Source: Ceratopteris richardii
Taxonomy: Eukaryota > Streptophyta > Polypodiopsida > Polypodiales > Pteridaceae
Assembly: GCA_020310875.1 (NCBI GenBank)
Contig: MU260075.1
Location: 572,001-636,000, forward strand
DNA length: 64,000 nucleotides
Direction of reading: 5' to 3'
How positions within the stretch are numbered: the stretch's first letter is position 1; the number at the start of each line of letters is the position of its first letter. Shown here piece after piece: positions 24,101 to 36,400 of the stretch. Made by a program: the position numbers and the translations under genes. The notes under the pieces are model-generated. The model was not told the origin of the DNA, searched no databases, and saw only the letters and a list, made by a program, of their open reading frames with translations.

Positions 24101-25388
24101 CTGCTACTTCACTAGAGCCCGAATCTTCAACGACCAATGAGGTACTTGAGCTACGACAACAAGTGGCAGAATTAAAGATTAAGTTGCTACAGTATGAACG
24201 ACCCCCATCTCCACCTGATCAACCATCAGAGGAAGAAGCAATAATCATTCCTGTGGAAGAGATCTTTGAAGATAACTGTGAGCGTCAACCTGTTCCAGGA
24301 GGCAGAATCATAGAGGAGGGACAAGACACATATGAGGAGCCCCCTTCGGCATGGATGAAACAGGTAGAAGAAATGGGGCCAACTCATGAGGAACGTATCT
24401 CCACTCAGATGCTGGCCATGAAAACCATTGAAGAAACCATACTTCAATCAAAATATTTCAGGCACCTCGCCCCTAGAAGACTGATAACTAGTTCAGAGTT
24501 ATAGTATAAGCCCTATTTTGTATTATTGGCAGACTACAATGTAGAGATCAAAAGAGTCACCAATAGGTATCCTTCCTTTGCAACACAGTTCCAACCAGAA
24601 GACATCCGGAAAGAAGCTAGAAAAGGTGCCATATTCCAACCCATCTAGAGGCAAAAACTACTGGAGACTTATCCGGAAATGTTACGAACATGGGATCATG
24701 CTCCCATGCATTTGAAATATAACCCGTGCTTTGGGCCAGTGCAAAGAAGAAGATCATGGAAAGCATTTGTGATCAAGGTTTAATACAATGCAAATTGCAA
24801 ACAATGGCTCAATTATCCCTCAATTGCACCACCAACAGTAGCATACATGATGGCTACTATCAGACATTGGATGCCACGCCTTCACCCCATGCCAGATGTC
24901 GCCGCGCAGATGATGCTCAAAATCCTAGACATGATGCAAGTAGTGTTAAAGACCTTCCGCAATGTACGTCACATCCAGCCACCAATTCCGGGCTTCCTAA
25001 ATGGTAACTATGACTTACTTTATGATATGAGCACGACCCCGAGTATCCGAGTGGCCTATGCGTGGCATGCACGAATAAGATATCTCCCTACTTGCTACAA
25101 GCAAACGTTTGATGACATGTTCACCACGGGGTTCTGGGAATCACACTCAGAAGTGTTTGCGCCATGCTCAACTCATCTGCTACAATTATTCGCCTGCGAA
25201 CAAACAATGCATTCAGAGCTCTACACCACGCCACAACCTGACATGCCTGGCGCAGTTAATTGGGATGCCCTGCAAAGAGATTTGGTCAGGGGACTACGGA
25301 TCAAAGAACAAGAATTGGCAACCGACATACTACAGCAGTACATTGATCAAACCGTGGAGCAGAGGTCTATCAGAGACGACAGACGCTA
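21184..25388 (+). pseudogene. ORF-X of plus-strand gypsy element (broken)
   Basis: Starts at ATG 21184 (MAATTGTSSQAGTS), matching the start in element B. The homologous order is preserved: N-terminal domain (HWFNEMPRDLG ... PKPDFLRC ... RFTQPHKKIWYGLYLA), acidic middle, Pro/Ser/Thr-rich linker (22760-23540), coiled coil (about 23560-24060), acidic segment, and the C-terminal domain ending FWESHSEVFAPCSTHLLQLF. It is interrupted by several frameshifts (about 21365, 21645, 21985, 22140) and stops (for example near 22552, 23966, 24114, 24502, 24646, 24781). It ends at RDDRR-stop immediately before the polypurine tract. No signal peptide or membrane segment is evident, arguing against a classical envelope. 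Confidence 0.85.
22100..22136. repeat. Near-perfect palindrome inside ORF-X
   Basis: Arms of 18 bp (22100-22117 and 22119-22136) around a single central C, for example GGCGGAAATCAGGGG against CCCCTGATTTCCGCC. It occupies a position where elements A and B have ordinary coding sequence, so it looks like a local fold-back duplication. Confidence 0.85.
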
Positions 25389-25394
25389 GGGGGG
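25389..25394 (+). other. Polypurine tract of plus-strand element, split by insertion
   Basis: Six G residues directly after the ORF-X stop. The tract resumes at 56743-56755 (nine G, then AGAG) just before the 3' LTR. Element A inserted within it; five G residues are the target duplication. Confidence 0.85.
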
Positions 25395-26042
25395 TGTAGC
25401 TCAGTGATGAGTAGCACCTCCTTTAATGTCAATCCGGGAAGACGTGAGGATGGTATGAAGACCTTGAGCAAGTGGCGGCACAAGTGCGTGAGTGAGAAGC
25501 ACACTCGCATGCACACACATACACACACACGCGCACACACGGCAAGACAAAGAGTGAGAATCAATGGAGTTCTTTAGATTACTTTCAAAAGCTCTTACAA
25601 GTTCGTTTCAATTACAATCTAGCCCCCAAAAAATGAGCTCTCTAGCTCTTTTTATAGTTTTTGACTAAGTTTTGGCCCTGTCCAGACCTAGTGTCCGGCC
25701 TAGTTAAAAATTAGGTTCCAGGGCCCATTTGAGGGCTCAAACGATATCTAAAAAATACGAAAATTGGCAGGTAGATACTTCTAAAGCTCCTCAAGCTCAA
25801 GGACTCCTTGGCTTGCACAAAATGGAGCTACAAAAAGATGAAATGATATTTACAATGGCATTTAGTGATAAGAATCACTTTTAATGGTTGTAGAGGTTTT
25901 GAAAAATTAAGGTTGCCTTGGTGCTAAATCTGCGTGAATGTTCATAAGTGCTTCTTCCTGAAGAAATTTGTTGGCCTACTTGCCGGATCTTCGTTGACTT
26001 CCTTGTCTGCTTGGGCCTTCTCTCCCTTGTCCACTGCTAACA
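25395..26042 (-). repeat. 3' LTR of element A
   Basis: A 648 bp LTR, TGTAGCTCAG to CACTGCTAACA on the plus strand. The polypurine tract of element A is on its right. The end of the ORF-X frame runs 67 nt into it. Confidence 0.93.
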
Positions 26043-29000
26043 CCCCCCCCTCTCTCGCGTCTGTCGTCCCTGACAGACCCTTGTTGAGAGGGTTTTTGGA
26101 TGTAGTACTCGACGACGTCCTGCGCTAAATGATGTTCAGCAATTCGCAAACCTTTGGCCAAATCTGTCAGAAGAGCATCCCAGTCTACCGGCCCAGGAAC
26201 CTCTGGATGTGGCATACGTAGCTTTTCGGAGTGGAGAGCTTGTTCTACTGCAAACAACTGCAAGAGATGGGATGGTCTGGGAATGAATATTTCGGAATGA
26301 TATTCCCAGAATCCCGTGACAAACATCTCTTCAAACGTTTGTTTGAAGCAGGCCGGTAGATATTTGATACGAGCGTGCCATGCATACACAACATTGATCG
26401 ATGGAGTCGTGCTCATGTCGTATACAAGGTCCTGGTTCCCTTCATTAAATCCTAGTGCTGAGAGATGCGGTTCCTTGACATTTTTGAAGGTCCTGAAGGT
26501 GACCAGCATAAGTTCAAAAATTTTCAGCCACATCTGAGTCATGATATCAGGAACATTCTTAAAACGGGCCCCCCAATGTCGGATCGTTGAAATCATATAG
26601 CCAATTGTAGGTGCGCCTTTAGGGGGTGCGAAGTACACGTAATTTAGCCACGTCTCACATCCTTTGATCGTCAGCACTGTATGTGTGTACTCCGGCCAGG
26701 ATCTCCTTCGAAACACAGGGCAATAACATGGATTATATTTGATGTACAATGGCATGTTGTTCCATGTTCTTACCATTTCCGGGTAGGTTTCGGGCAGCCG
26801 AATTCTCCATGTTGGTTGGCGGATATGTCCTTGCTTGGCACTCTCTGGGATGTCATCGGGTGCAAATTGGGTGGCAGAGGTGGGTTCCCTGGAGGTGTGG
26901 CGCTTGATCTCCGCATTATAATCCGCCATTAGCACGCAAAAAGGTACATACAGATCATCCGATGGGCCGATCCACCTATGGTGGGAAAGATTCTGAAAAT
27001 AATCAGATTTGATTACCACCTCCTCCAATTTTGACATCAAGGCGATTTGGACTGCCACCCTGTCGTCATGTGTCGTGGCTACTTTCTCTAACTTTTGCAT
27101 CCATTCCGGTGCCTCAATCTCAATCGTGTCCATGCCCTGTTCTGTGCGCTTACCGCCTGGTGTTGGCATTGGTACATAGGGATCCTCAAATGTTTCTTCT
27201 ACCTCAATTGGCACCAGGTCGTCAGGCTCGGGGTCTACTAGAGGGGAGGGCTGACGCTCATATTGCATAACCTTGCTGCGTAATTCCTCAAGTTCGGCCC
27301 GGAGTTTAATGATCTCTTCAGCTGTTTCTTCTGCGGTTATGCTCGGGCTGGGTTCTGTCTGTCGAGTGGCCAACTGTCTTCGTAACTCATCTCTTTCTTT
27401 TTCTAAAGCGGCATGGGCCTCCATTAAGTCTGCATGAGTTTCTAACACCACCTGCATATTCTCAGAGGGTATCGCCTTGAATCGTTCTGGGTCAATCTCT
27501 TGTGGGGAACCCTCCATGGCCGCTTCCAGGTTTTCTTCGTTCTGTTTCTGTAATCTCTTATTCTCTTCTAACGCAGTCGACATATGCTTGCGGAGGAGGC
27601 CTAAGTTCCGTCGAAGTTTCAGGTTTTCCGTGATCTGAGAATGGAGCAGCTCGTCCATATGTCGTCGTTCTTCATCATCTGTTTGAGGTGGGTTGGCTTC
27701 TAATTGTGCGTATTGCTCCTGTAATGTCACGTGCTTCTGTTCTAATTGCTGCTTCTGCTCTTCAAGATCCCTACATCTTGCTTGGAGATCCTCGTGGCTT
27801 TGGAAGAGCCTTGTATGTTGGTCGTCCAAGCGTTGGTAATGTTGCTGGAGTTGGGCCATGCATTGATGCATATTATTAAATAAGTTACCAAGAGGAATAG
27901 TATTGAATGCAGAGGGGTAGGGAAAGGGAAAGGGGGTTGTGAATGCAGTACTGGGGATGGGTGAGGGGGGAGGTGGGGGAATGGGAGATTGTGGGTAAAT
28001 GGGGGATGGGAGAGGTGCAGAGGTGGGTGATACCTCCATGAAAGTGGGGTTCGTGGTGGGAATGACTGTGAACATGGGGATTGTGGTAGCGGTGAGGGTT
28101 GTGAATGTGTATAGAGGTGTGTGTAATTGTGAACTTCTAGGAAGTGTGCTCGGGGTGGTGAGGTGTACCGTGGCTGTAGTTAGACTTATGTTTTCAGTGG
28201 GAGTAGAGTGTGTGGGTTGGCTGATGGTTTGTGCGTTGGTGTGTGTAGTGGTTTCAGAGGTGGTGACAGTGGAGGTTACAGTGGTAGAGGGAGGTGAGTG
28301 AGGTCGATGTGGGGGAGAAGGTGGCAAGGGAGGTGATGGGGGTGCACTCGATGTGTGGGCTTCCTCGGTGTCGTGAACTGTGTGTGCCGTGCCAGTGGTT
28401 GTGGGGGTGCCTTGTGGTCCTGATCCTAATACATTCATTTGTTTTCCCGTTCGTAGGGGGCGTCTTCCATATCTTCTCTCTGTTCTTCGTGAGTGCACTA
28501 GTGCGGTATGCACCGTTTCTGGTACTCCTAAAGCATCTGATATCATTTCCAAGGTGGCACGGTATTGCTCGTCCATACCTTCCTCCTCCAGAATCTGGTT
28601 CATGAGAGCTTTACCCGCAGCTAATGAGAGCCTGTGTTGCTCTTGAACTCGGTTCATTGTATCGTAAAGCTTCTTTAATGCGCTAGTGTAGGCGGGGGTA
28701 CCTTCCAGTACTTGTAGGGCTTCTGAATCATACTCTTGTTCTTCTGCTTCTGAGTGTCTGCCCTGTGTCTCCCCATGGGCTTCTTCTTCAGTGTCCACGT
28801 TGACTACGTCTGGTTGGCTGGGCTGTGCTTGGTCTGGGGCAGTTTGCTGTCCACTGGCTTGCTCTTCTTCAACTTCTGCATTTACAGCTTCTATGATTCT
28901 TGCAACTTCTTCGTCAGTTAAGTCCTCTAGAGTGAACCCATGCGGGAATTCCAGATCAGTCGGCACTGGTGGAAACACAAGATTAGGGCCATCTGTGCTG

Positions 29001-30079
29001 TGCCTGGGTAGCCTGATAGTGAATGGTTGCACTCGTTGTGGAAGTCTTGGGGTTGTCTCAGGCGTCAGGGTTGCACCGCGAGCTTGTGCACAAGGCATCT
29101 GGACGGCTCCTCTCATCTTCTTTGAGGGAGGCCCTACGGCTGACAATCTTCGTTGAAATTCCTGTGCTCTGGACCAGATCAGAGCCCTTTGCACCGGTAC
29201 ATCATAGGCGAGACATCTGTATACAATTCTTGTGAGTGCACAACAACCATACAATACAGATTTTTGCTTCTTATACCATCTCTGATGAGCCATATGAATC
29301 TGGTCGATAATCCAGTGGGGCATATTGATGGTCAACTCAAAAGCATCCGCCAGGTAGAGGCTAAACCAGATCTTTTTGGGAGGCATTGTGAACCTCTCCT
29401 GCGCGGGGAAGGCGAAATGTTGCATGACCATACGTAAGTGGATGGCGATCGTGGGTGTCATTGCAACCATGTCCTTCAACTTCGTCAGATTCCTATTCTT
29501 CATGTTGTCTGGAACCATTGTCTCTTTCTCTGTCGGAATGTGCATACCCTGCATGTCGAGTGCTTCTCTCACCAGATTGATAGTTAAGCGGAAACGCTTC
29601 AGCTCGTTGCCCCTTGTGAGTGATGGGAGCACAAAGGAGCTGTATCCTTTCTTGTCTTTGCTGGGGGTGAGGGTGCTAATTAGATATGAGCATCTTAGGA
29701 AATCCGGCTTTGGTAGTTGGGACTTGAAGTAGTCATAAAGCCCTGCCTTCTTCCAGATCGGCTTCAGTCCTTCGTTATTCTGTAGCCTTTCAAATTCCCT
29801 GGTAAAGAAATGGTATCTGCCCCATCGTCCATTGAATTCGACTTCGGACTCCCACATATACGTGCCTTCACCCAGGGGGCCAGCAACGTCACTGAACCAA
29901 TGTGAGGTTTTGCCCACCGGCATTGTGTGTCCCTACGGAGGATTCTGAATTGGTATGGCGTGCAATGCCCGTATTGCCGCTGGTCTTTCCTTTAACTCCT
30001 CCTCGGCTGGAAGACTTTCGATGTCCACCACTTGTGGGCTGGAGCCTGCCTAGGAGCTAGTGCCTACTGTATTTGCCAT
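25976..30079 (-). pseudogene. ORF-X of element A
   Basis: Likely start ATG at 30079 (MANTVGTSS); TAG stops near 30050 and 29931 precede a continuous 1315-codon frame (25976-29923). Both replace residues that are Gln in element B or similar. Layout: N-terminal globular domain of about 300 residues (HWFSDVAGPLG, PKPDFLRCSYLIS, FAFPAQERFTMPPKKIW, CCALTRIVYRCLAYDVP), acidic segment, linker of about 160 residues rich in Pro/Thr/Ser, coiled coil (about 27450-27880), and a C-terminal domain (RTW....YIKYNPC ... YDMSTTPSI ... FWEYHSEIF). The C-terminus reads through the PPT into the LTR, ending QGSQRRSGK. No membrane segment or enzyme motif was recognised. The position after integrase is that of the extra ORF of Athila elements. 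Function unknown. Confidence 0.85.
26043..26056 (-). other. Polypurine tract of element A
   Basis: Plus strand CCCCCCCCTCTCTC, minus GAGAGAGGGGGGGG, immediately before the 3' LTR in element orientation. It primes plus-strand DNA synthesis in this class. It also lies inside the ORF-X frame, encoding Gly-rich residues. Confidence 0.9.
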
Positions 30080-30121
30080 TTTACTTCTTGTTGTCTGTCT
30101 CTGTGAGAATATACAAACAGG

Positions 30122-30178
30122 TGTTAATATTGTACAGGACAAGGAAGGACCGTTGTTGTTCCCATCACAATATTAACA
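30122..30178 (-). other. Conserved hairpin upstream of ORF-X (element A)
   Basis: Perfect 12-bp inverted repeat TGTTAATATTGT / ACAATATTAACA separated by 33 nt, 40 nt or so before the ORF-X ATG. A splice-acceptor-like TATATTCTCACAG (minus) lies between it and the ATG. Confidence 0.55.
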
Positions 30179-30285
30179 TGAGGGTCGGGAGCGAATAATG
30201 GGTTAGTAAGTGTCCGGTGCACGTGTGTGTAGTTAATGCTTGGGTAGTCCTAGGAGACTAATGAAGTTAGTAAGTGGGGATGAAT

Positions 30286-32218
30286 TTACAAATTGGGGTC
30301 GGGGGGTTTATTACAGGTCTTAGGCTGCCAAATGCAGTGGATGGGCTTTGCTTTCGGTTTCGTAGAGACTCTAGAGAGCTTTCTCGGTGTGAAAATGAGG
30401 CTTTTTAGGGACCCATTTACAATTGATTACATGCACGCTCTTGGGTCTTGGTGTGTTCTTGAGCGTTGAGAACGAGTGAATACTGGCAGTATGCGTAGCT
30501 GCGTTATGCTGTTTAGGTTGTGGCCTCGGCGTAGCTACTCGTGCCCTCAAGCAAGCCTTAGGCACCCAAATTTGTCTTGATTGTGGTCTAGCCTTCATCG
30601 ACTTCTTGGGCACCCAAATAGATTTCACATTAGCAGGAGAATTTCTGCAAGACTTCTTATTAATGTCATGTTGTTGGTTATTAATAAGAAACTTCGCCTG
30701 TGTAGTTGACGGTGGTGCAACCGGTTGTTCGCCTTTCCGCACCCACACATGGTTTATTTTCTGGGACATTCTGCTGAGCAGGTACTTTTGATCTTGGACA
30801 TAGGTAGTACTCTGCTTCTTCTGCCTTTGATCCACCTTGGGTTGCTGCCTCCTTCTGGCCTTCGGAAAAGAAGGGAGTTCCGTTGCATTCCTGACTCCTT
30901 TTTTGCGAATATCATTCCTCTGCAACACATAGTTTTGGACAAGAACAGCATGGTCATCTTCATGTGTACCCCTGGAAGGACCAGGAGTCTGTGCCTTTCC
31001 TAGTTCCTTGAGTGCTCCATTGTCTAATTCTACTGTAACTCGACTATGATTGACCCAAACCTGGAGAAGTCCACTTCTTAGGTTTAGATTGACTGCTTGG
31101 TCATAGATCCAATCTTGACCCAAGACGAGAGGTTCAGTGAGATCCTCATCTTGACACACCAGTACTTTAACTGTCATTGCCTCATCATGAATGTAGAGGG
31201 GGAGTTCCACCTCGCCCATGCAAGGGGTTTCCACTCCTCCCAATCCTATGAGATATGCTTCCACAGGGTTGACAGTCAACTGTAATTCTTGACAGTAAGA
31301 CACTCTAACAGCACTAGTGGCTGCGCCTGAGTCAATCAAGGCTCTTACGTTCCTTGCACTCTTTCCTTGTCCTATATCTAGGGTTATGAAAGGATGTCTA
31401 TCAATTATTCTATGCGAGCTTGTTCCTGCAACTTCACACATGGCCATGGGATATCCTTGACCTGCATAGTCATTCGCTCTAGGCTGATCTCTACCTTGCC
31501 TTCGTAACTTCATCCTTCTGATGCGTTCTAAAGCTTCTGCTTGAGCTTCTTCTCGAACTCGCTTTTCTTCCTCTTTGCGTTTCTTAGCAGTGTTGAGTCG
31601 GCTGAGCATTTCCTCCGTGAGGGGTTCCTGATACAACTTGACTCTGCAACCGCTAATATAATTTGGGAGAACATCACCCTCTAATGTGGCTAATTGTACT
31701 GCTCCACTCGTGGAGATTCTATTGATGATCATAGGTCCGTAGCCTCTCTTTTCTAGCTTCCTCGCGTGTTGTTTTAGTGTATAGACTAAGACTAGATCTC
31801 CTGCTTTCAAGCCTTTATCCTTCACATGGGCATCGAAATATGCTTTCTGTCTCTTCTTGGCTGCATATATTCCTGCGGCGGCTCTCATTCTTGTTTCTCC
31901 TAATCGTTCAAGGTCAAAGATCCTAGAGGAGAGCTCATGACCTGTCCATTCATACTCTTGTGCTACTCTCAATGTAGGGATCAAGAAGTCCAATGGTAGC
32001 ATAGCGTTTTGGCCAAATACCATCTGAAAGGGGGTGGCTTGGAGCACCGTTTTGTAGGCAACTCGGTATGCCCAAACAGCATGGTGTAGCTGTTTGTCCC
32101 AATCAGAGCGTTTTGTGTTCACTAATTTTGTCAGTACATTGCATAAGATCTTATTAGTACTCTCAGCTTGTCCATTAGCTTGAGGGTGATAAGGGGCAGA
32201 CTTCTTGTGTATTACCAA
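30286..32218 (-). pseudogene. Integrase C-terminal half and AP2 of element A
   Basis: Continues, across the copia insertion, the integrase segment at 38692-39186. It holds the catalytic Glu (NGQAESTN), the GPMIIN segment, a charged helix, and AP2 with DSG at 31325-31333 (ALIDSGAATSAV), GLGGVETPCMGEV and LVLGQDWIYD. The tail has W motifs VWVRK, IWVPKKSMKA, IWVPKACL and KWVPKK. An 8-nt deletion near 30390 relative to element B shifts the frame, giving an early stop at 30371; the natural stop is TAA at 30286-30288 after KPPDPNL. The protein is also cut by copia at 32218. Confidence 0.85.
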
Positions 32219-33232
32219 TGTTGGGGCTTCACTCACTAATTAGGCATGGATATATGAAGACATATGGAGACATATGATGGAGGAAAGAAGAAGTGAAGGA
32301 AAGACCTACAGAAAATCAAGCCTAAGTGAAGGGACAATTTCACTATTGTAAATTAGTGCAAAATTAGAATCTAGATGTTCATTTGATCTTCAGAACTTAC
32401 GAGTTCAAGTCTAGAAGAATGTAAATCATAGGTATATAAGTTAATTTGAGCAAAAAACATATAGGAGAGAACTCAATTTTGTAATCTGAGTGAGTAGAGA
32501 AAAGTCGTGTAATTTCTGAGAGAGATGGTGAGAGAAAACTTCTGAGTCTGAGAGAGTTTTCCATGGCTGTGAGCAAAATTAGGCCAAGCCATTTTGTACA
32601 CATCTTCTCTGATAATCAACACATGTTTGTGTAGAAGGATTGAGTCTAATTCCTCTTGTACATTGAGTTCTAAGTCATTTCATATGATTGTGTAAGGTAG
32701 TTGATAGTTACGACTTTTCTGGCGCACATTTGACTGATCTTCTTAAGGTCAGATCTCGAAGCATGGTGTAAAGTTTTTGGTAAGTGATAGCTTGTTTGAA
32801 AGCTACTATCCTCAACTACATTTGGTCAAAAGATCTTTGAGAAACGGGACGCATACTCAGAGAAATCAGTCTAAGAGTGGAGGTATGTCAAATCAATGAA
32901 GTTAATTTCCAGTTTTCAGACATAGTGAAAAGTTTGATACAAAATCAGAAGATTTTGAAGTTATTGCTTGAAAGTTTTGCTTGTTATGTGTTACTGAACA
33001 TTAGCAAGAACCTTTCTTAGCAAATGATCAGAAGAATTTGCAAAGATCAAGTTGATACAGGTCAGATTGAAAGCTTGAAGAAAAGGCGCAGATTTCTGTG
33101 AAGTGAAATTTTTGATTTTCACTAAGTTCAGAGTTGAAGGTTCATATTTAGAGGTTTGCTAAGCTAATGATGGTTATGGAGGTCTTCTAATACCACATTA
33201 GTTTAGTTCTTGTGGTGTTTCACACACCAACA
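32219..33232 (+). repeat. 5' LTR of copia element
   Basis: TGTTGGGGCT to CACACCAACA, 1,014 bp, nearly identical to 37678-38691. Apparent short ORFs inside are not supported. Confidence 0.97.
32433..32440 (+). promoter_or_regulatory. Candidate TATA box of copia LTR
   Basis: TATATAAG in GGTATATAAGTTAATT, about 215 bp into the LTR. It would start transcription near 32465-32470. Single-motif evidence. Confidence 0.5.
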
Positions 33233-33234
33233 AG

Positions 33235-33246
33235 TGGTATCAGAGC
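33235..33246 (+). promoter_or_regulatory. Primer-binding site, initiator tRNA-Met type
   Basis: TGGTATCAGAGC two bases after the 5' LTR, the classic plant copia PBS complementary to the initiator tRNA-Met 3' end. A 199 nt leader separates it from the ATG at 33446. Confidence 0.95.
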
Positions 33247-33445
33247 AGATAAGGTCCTCGAGACTAAAGGAATAGCAGATACAAGAAGAATTGAAGAGTT
33301 CTTTATCAAAGAAGGAGAAAGCTGAGGTGTTCAACAACAAAAGTCATCAGAAGATTGTTTCGAAGTCGCTTCCAAGAGTAAAGGTCTACAAAAGGTATCA
33401 TTCTTTAACCTTATACTTACAGGTTGAAGCAGAAGCAAGGATATC

Positions 33446-36400
33446 ATGGCAGATCATGTGTCCATTGACAAATTGGACAGAGATAATTATCCTGCTTGGG
33501 TAATGAGGATGGAGGCCTTACTTATGAGTAAGGACCTAATGGTATATGTGACAGGTGAAGAGGAGAAGCCTAAATTTGAAGATGAAAGTCATCCAAGAAA
33601 GGAAGAGCTAGAAGCTTTGAAGTTATGGCAGAAGAGAGATGCAAGTGCAAGAGCTTATATATACAACACTATTACAGATCATTTGTTGCCACACATCAGA
33701 GGTTTAGAAACAGCTGAAGATATTTGGAATGCTTTGGAAGATCACTTCCAAAACACTACTAAAGCTAGGAAAGCTAGCTTATGGTTAGAGTTCACCACAT
33801 TCAAGAAAAAGCAAAATCAGAGTATTAGTGATTATGTCACTAAGATGAAGGACTTGGCAGATAGCCTTGGATCCATTGATGAGGATATTGAAGATCATAG
33901 GTTGATAGCACAATTACTTGCAGGGTTAAGAGGTGATGAGAGATGGAAGCCCTTTGTACTTTCAACAGAACTCTCATTAAACCATTATGTGCCAGAATTG
34001 AATCAATTACTTGGATTGATGCTCACATTTGAGCAAGACTTGAAGTCAGATGGAGACAAAGGTCAAAGTTCTGCAATGTATATGAAGAATAAAAAGAAAG
34101 GAGATAAAGGCAAGGCAAAGGATGAAGAAGAGTCAACAACTCAAGCAAATTATGCAAGAGGAAGAGGTTTTGGCAGAGGTAAAGGTCGAGGAAATGGAAG
34201 AGGTAGAGGTAATCAGAACAATAACAAGAAGACATGTTGGATTTGTGGATTGAGCAATCATCTAGCATATGATTGTTGGCACAATCAACAAGGAGCAAGT
34301 CAAAATCAGAATAACAATGGCAGAGGAAGAGGTGGAAGGTTTCAGAATCAATTTCAAAGAGGAAGACAGAATTCAAGAGGAAGTTATGGAAGAGGTGGTG
34401 GTAGAAATTGGAATCAGAACCAATCATACAACACCACATATTATAATTATGCAAATGATACACAGAATGACAACCATACAACATTGATGATGAATTCAAT
34501 TAGTTCATCAGAGAAGGAGGATCTCAAGGTATTCTATATTGATTCTGGTTGTTCAAATCATTTGTCAGGTAATATAGAATTGTTGTCAGAATTGGAAGAA
34601 GGAAATTCAAGTCATACAGTACAAACAGGTGACAATACAAAGCATAGTGTGCATTCAATTGGAAAAGTGAAGTGCAGGAGTGGAGCTGATTTATTAACAA
34701 ATGTTTTGTATGTTCCAACAATACCAAAGAATCTGATTAGTGTTGGACAAATAGTGGAGAAAGGTTTTCAAGTCAGATTTACAAATGAAGGGGTATTTGT
34801 TGAAGATCCAGAGGATGCTTACAAACCCATTGTTTGTGGTAAGAAGGAAGGTAGACTTTTTACTCTCAAAGTACAAGGAAATGTTGGTCAAGCCCTAATC
34901 ACACATGGTGATGAAGTAATTACAGAGTTAGATCTTTGGCATAAGAGATTGGGACACTTCAATGAAAGAGGAATCAAAACTATGGTGGAGAATCAATCTG
35001 TATTGGGACTACCAAATGTGAAGAATCAACATATGATATACAAGTGTGAAGCTTGTCAGATAGGAAAAGCTCATAGGCTACCATTTCAGAAGAAAGGTTT
35101 CAAGCATGAGGGTTTGCTTGAACTCATACATACAGATGTATGGGGTCCAACAAAAGAAGGTTCAATAAATGGATCTAGGTATTATGTTTTGTTTATTGAT
35201 GATGCTACAAGGTGGATAACTCTTTATGTTCTAAAGGAAAGGTCAGAAGTCTTTGGAGCCTTCAAACATTTTCATGCTTATGCAGAAAGAGTTACAGGTC
35301 AAAAACTCAAGAGGCTAAGGTCTGATGGAGGGGGAGAATACTTCTCCCAAGAGTTTAATGACTATCTTTGGAATGCAGGTATCAAGAGAGAGATAACTTG
35401 CAGGTACACACCTCAACATAATGGGGTGGCAGAAAGGAGAAATAGAACATTGGTTGAATTTGCAAGAGCAATGCTAAAGGAAAAGAGTTGCCCTAATTAT
35501 CTTTGGGCTGAGGCTGTAAATACAGCCACATACCTTGTGAATAGGTTACCATGTGAAGCTTTGAATGGTATGACCCCTTATGAAGCTTGGTGGGGTAAGA
35601 AACCAACACTTGACCATTGTAAAGTGTTTGGGTCAATTGCCTATGCTTATGTGCCATCACAACTCAGACATAAGCTTGAACCAAAGGCAGAAAAATATGT
35701 GTTTATTGGGTATGATGAAAAGCAAATGGGTTATAGACTATGGAGTCCTTTGACTAAACATTTTATTGTTTCCAGAGATGTAACTTTTGATGAACAGAAG
35801 AGTTGGTATGCAGATAAAGATTGTGACCTTGAAACATTTGAGGAAGAGATAAGAAGGAGTGCAAGAGGTAAGTCACATATGCAGATAGATGGTGATGAAG
35901 AACATATGCAAGCAAGCACATCAAGAGTTGGATCATATAGAAGGAATGAAGATGGACCAATATTTGATGAAGAAGTACATCCAGATATACATGAAGAGTG
36001 TGAACCAAGAAGGTCAACAAGAATGAGGAAGCAACCTACAAGGTATTCCTATGACACTTCTTACTTGACTCAGAAAAATTATGCTTACATGGTTAAGGAA
36101 GATGAAGAACCTCAAAGCTATGATGAAGCAAAGGGTAAGAGACAATGGGAAGTAGCAATGAAGGAAGAGTTTGATGCACTTGAAGAGAACAAAACTTGGG
36201 AACTTGTCCCAAAGCCTAATGGTAAGAAAGTGATTGGAAATAAATGGGTTTACAAAGTTAAGAAGCATGCAGATGGAACTATAGCCAGGTACAAAGCCAG
36301 ATTGGTGGTTAAAGGCTATGCTCAAACATTTGGCATAGATTATGATGAGACATTCAGTCCTGTAGCAAAGATGTCAACCATAAGGACAATCATTGCCATT

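Noticed and set aside
25395..26042. One LTR used by two convergent elements
   Set aside because: Orientation, PPT and TSDs show it belongs to element A only; the plus-strand element has its own 3' LTR at 56756.
25976..30079. ORF-X as an envelope protein
   Set aside because: It is in the env-like position but no signal peptide, transmembrane segment or cysteine-rich ectodomain is visible.
34023..34499. Antisense open frames within the copia and gypsy genes
   Set aside because: Shadows of the coding strand; composition follows the complementary codons and there is no independent support.
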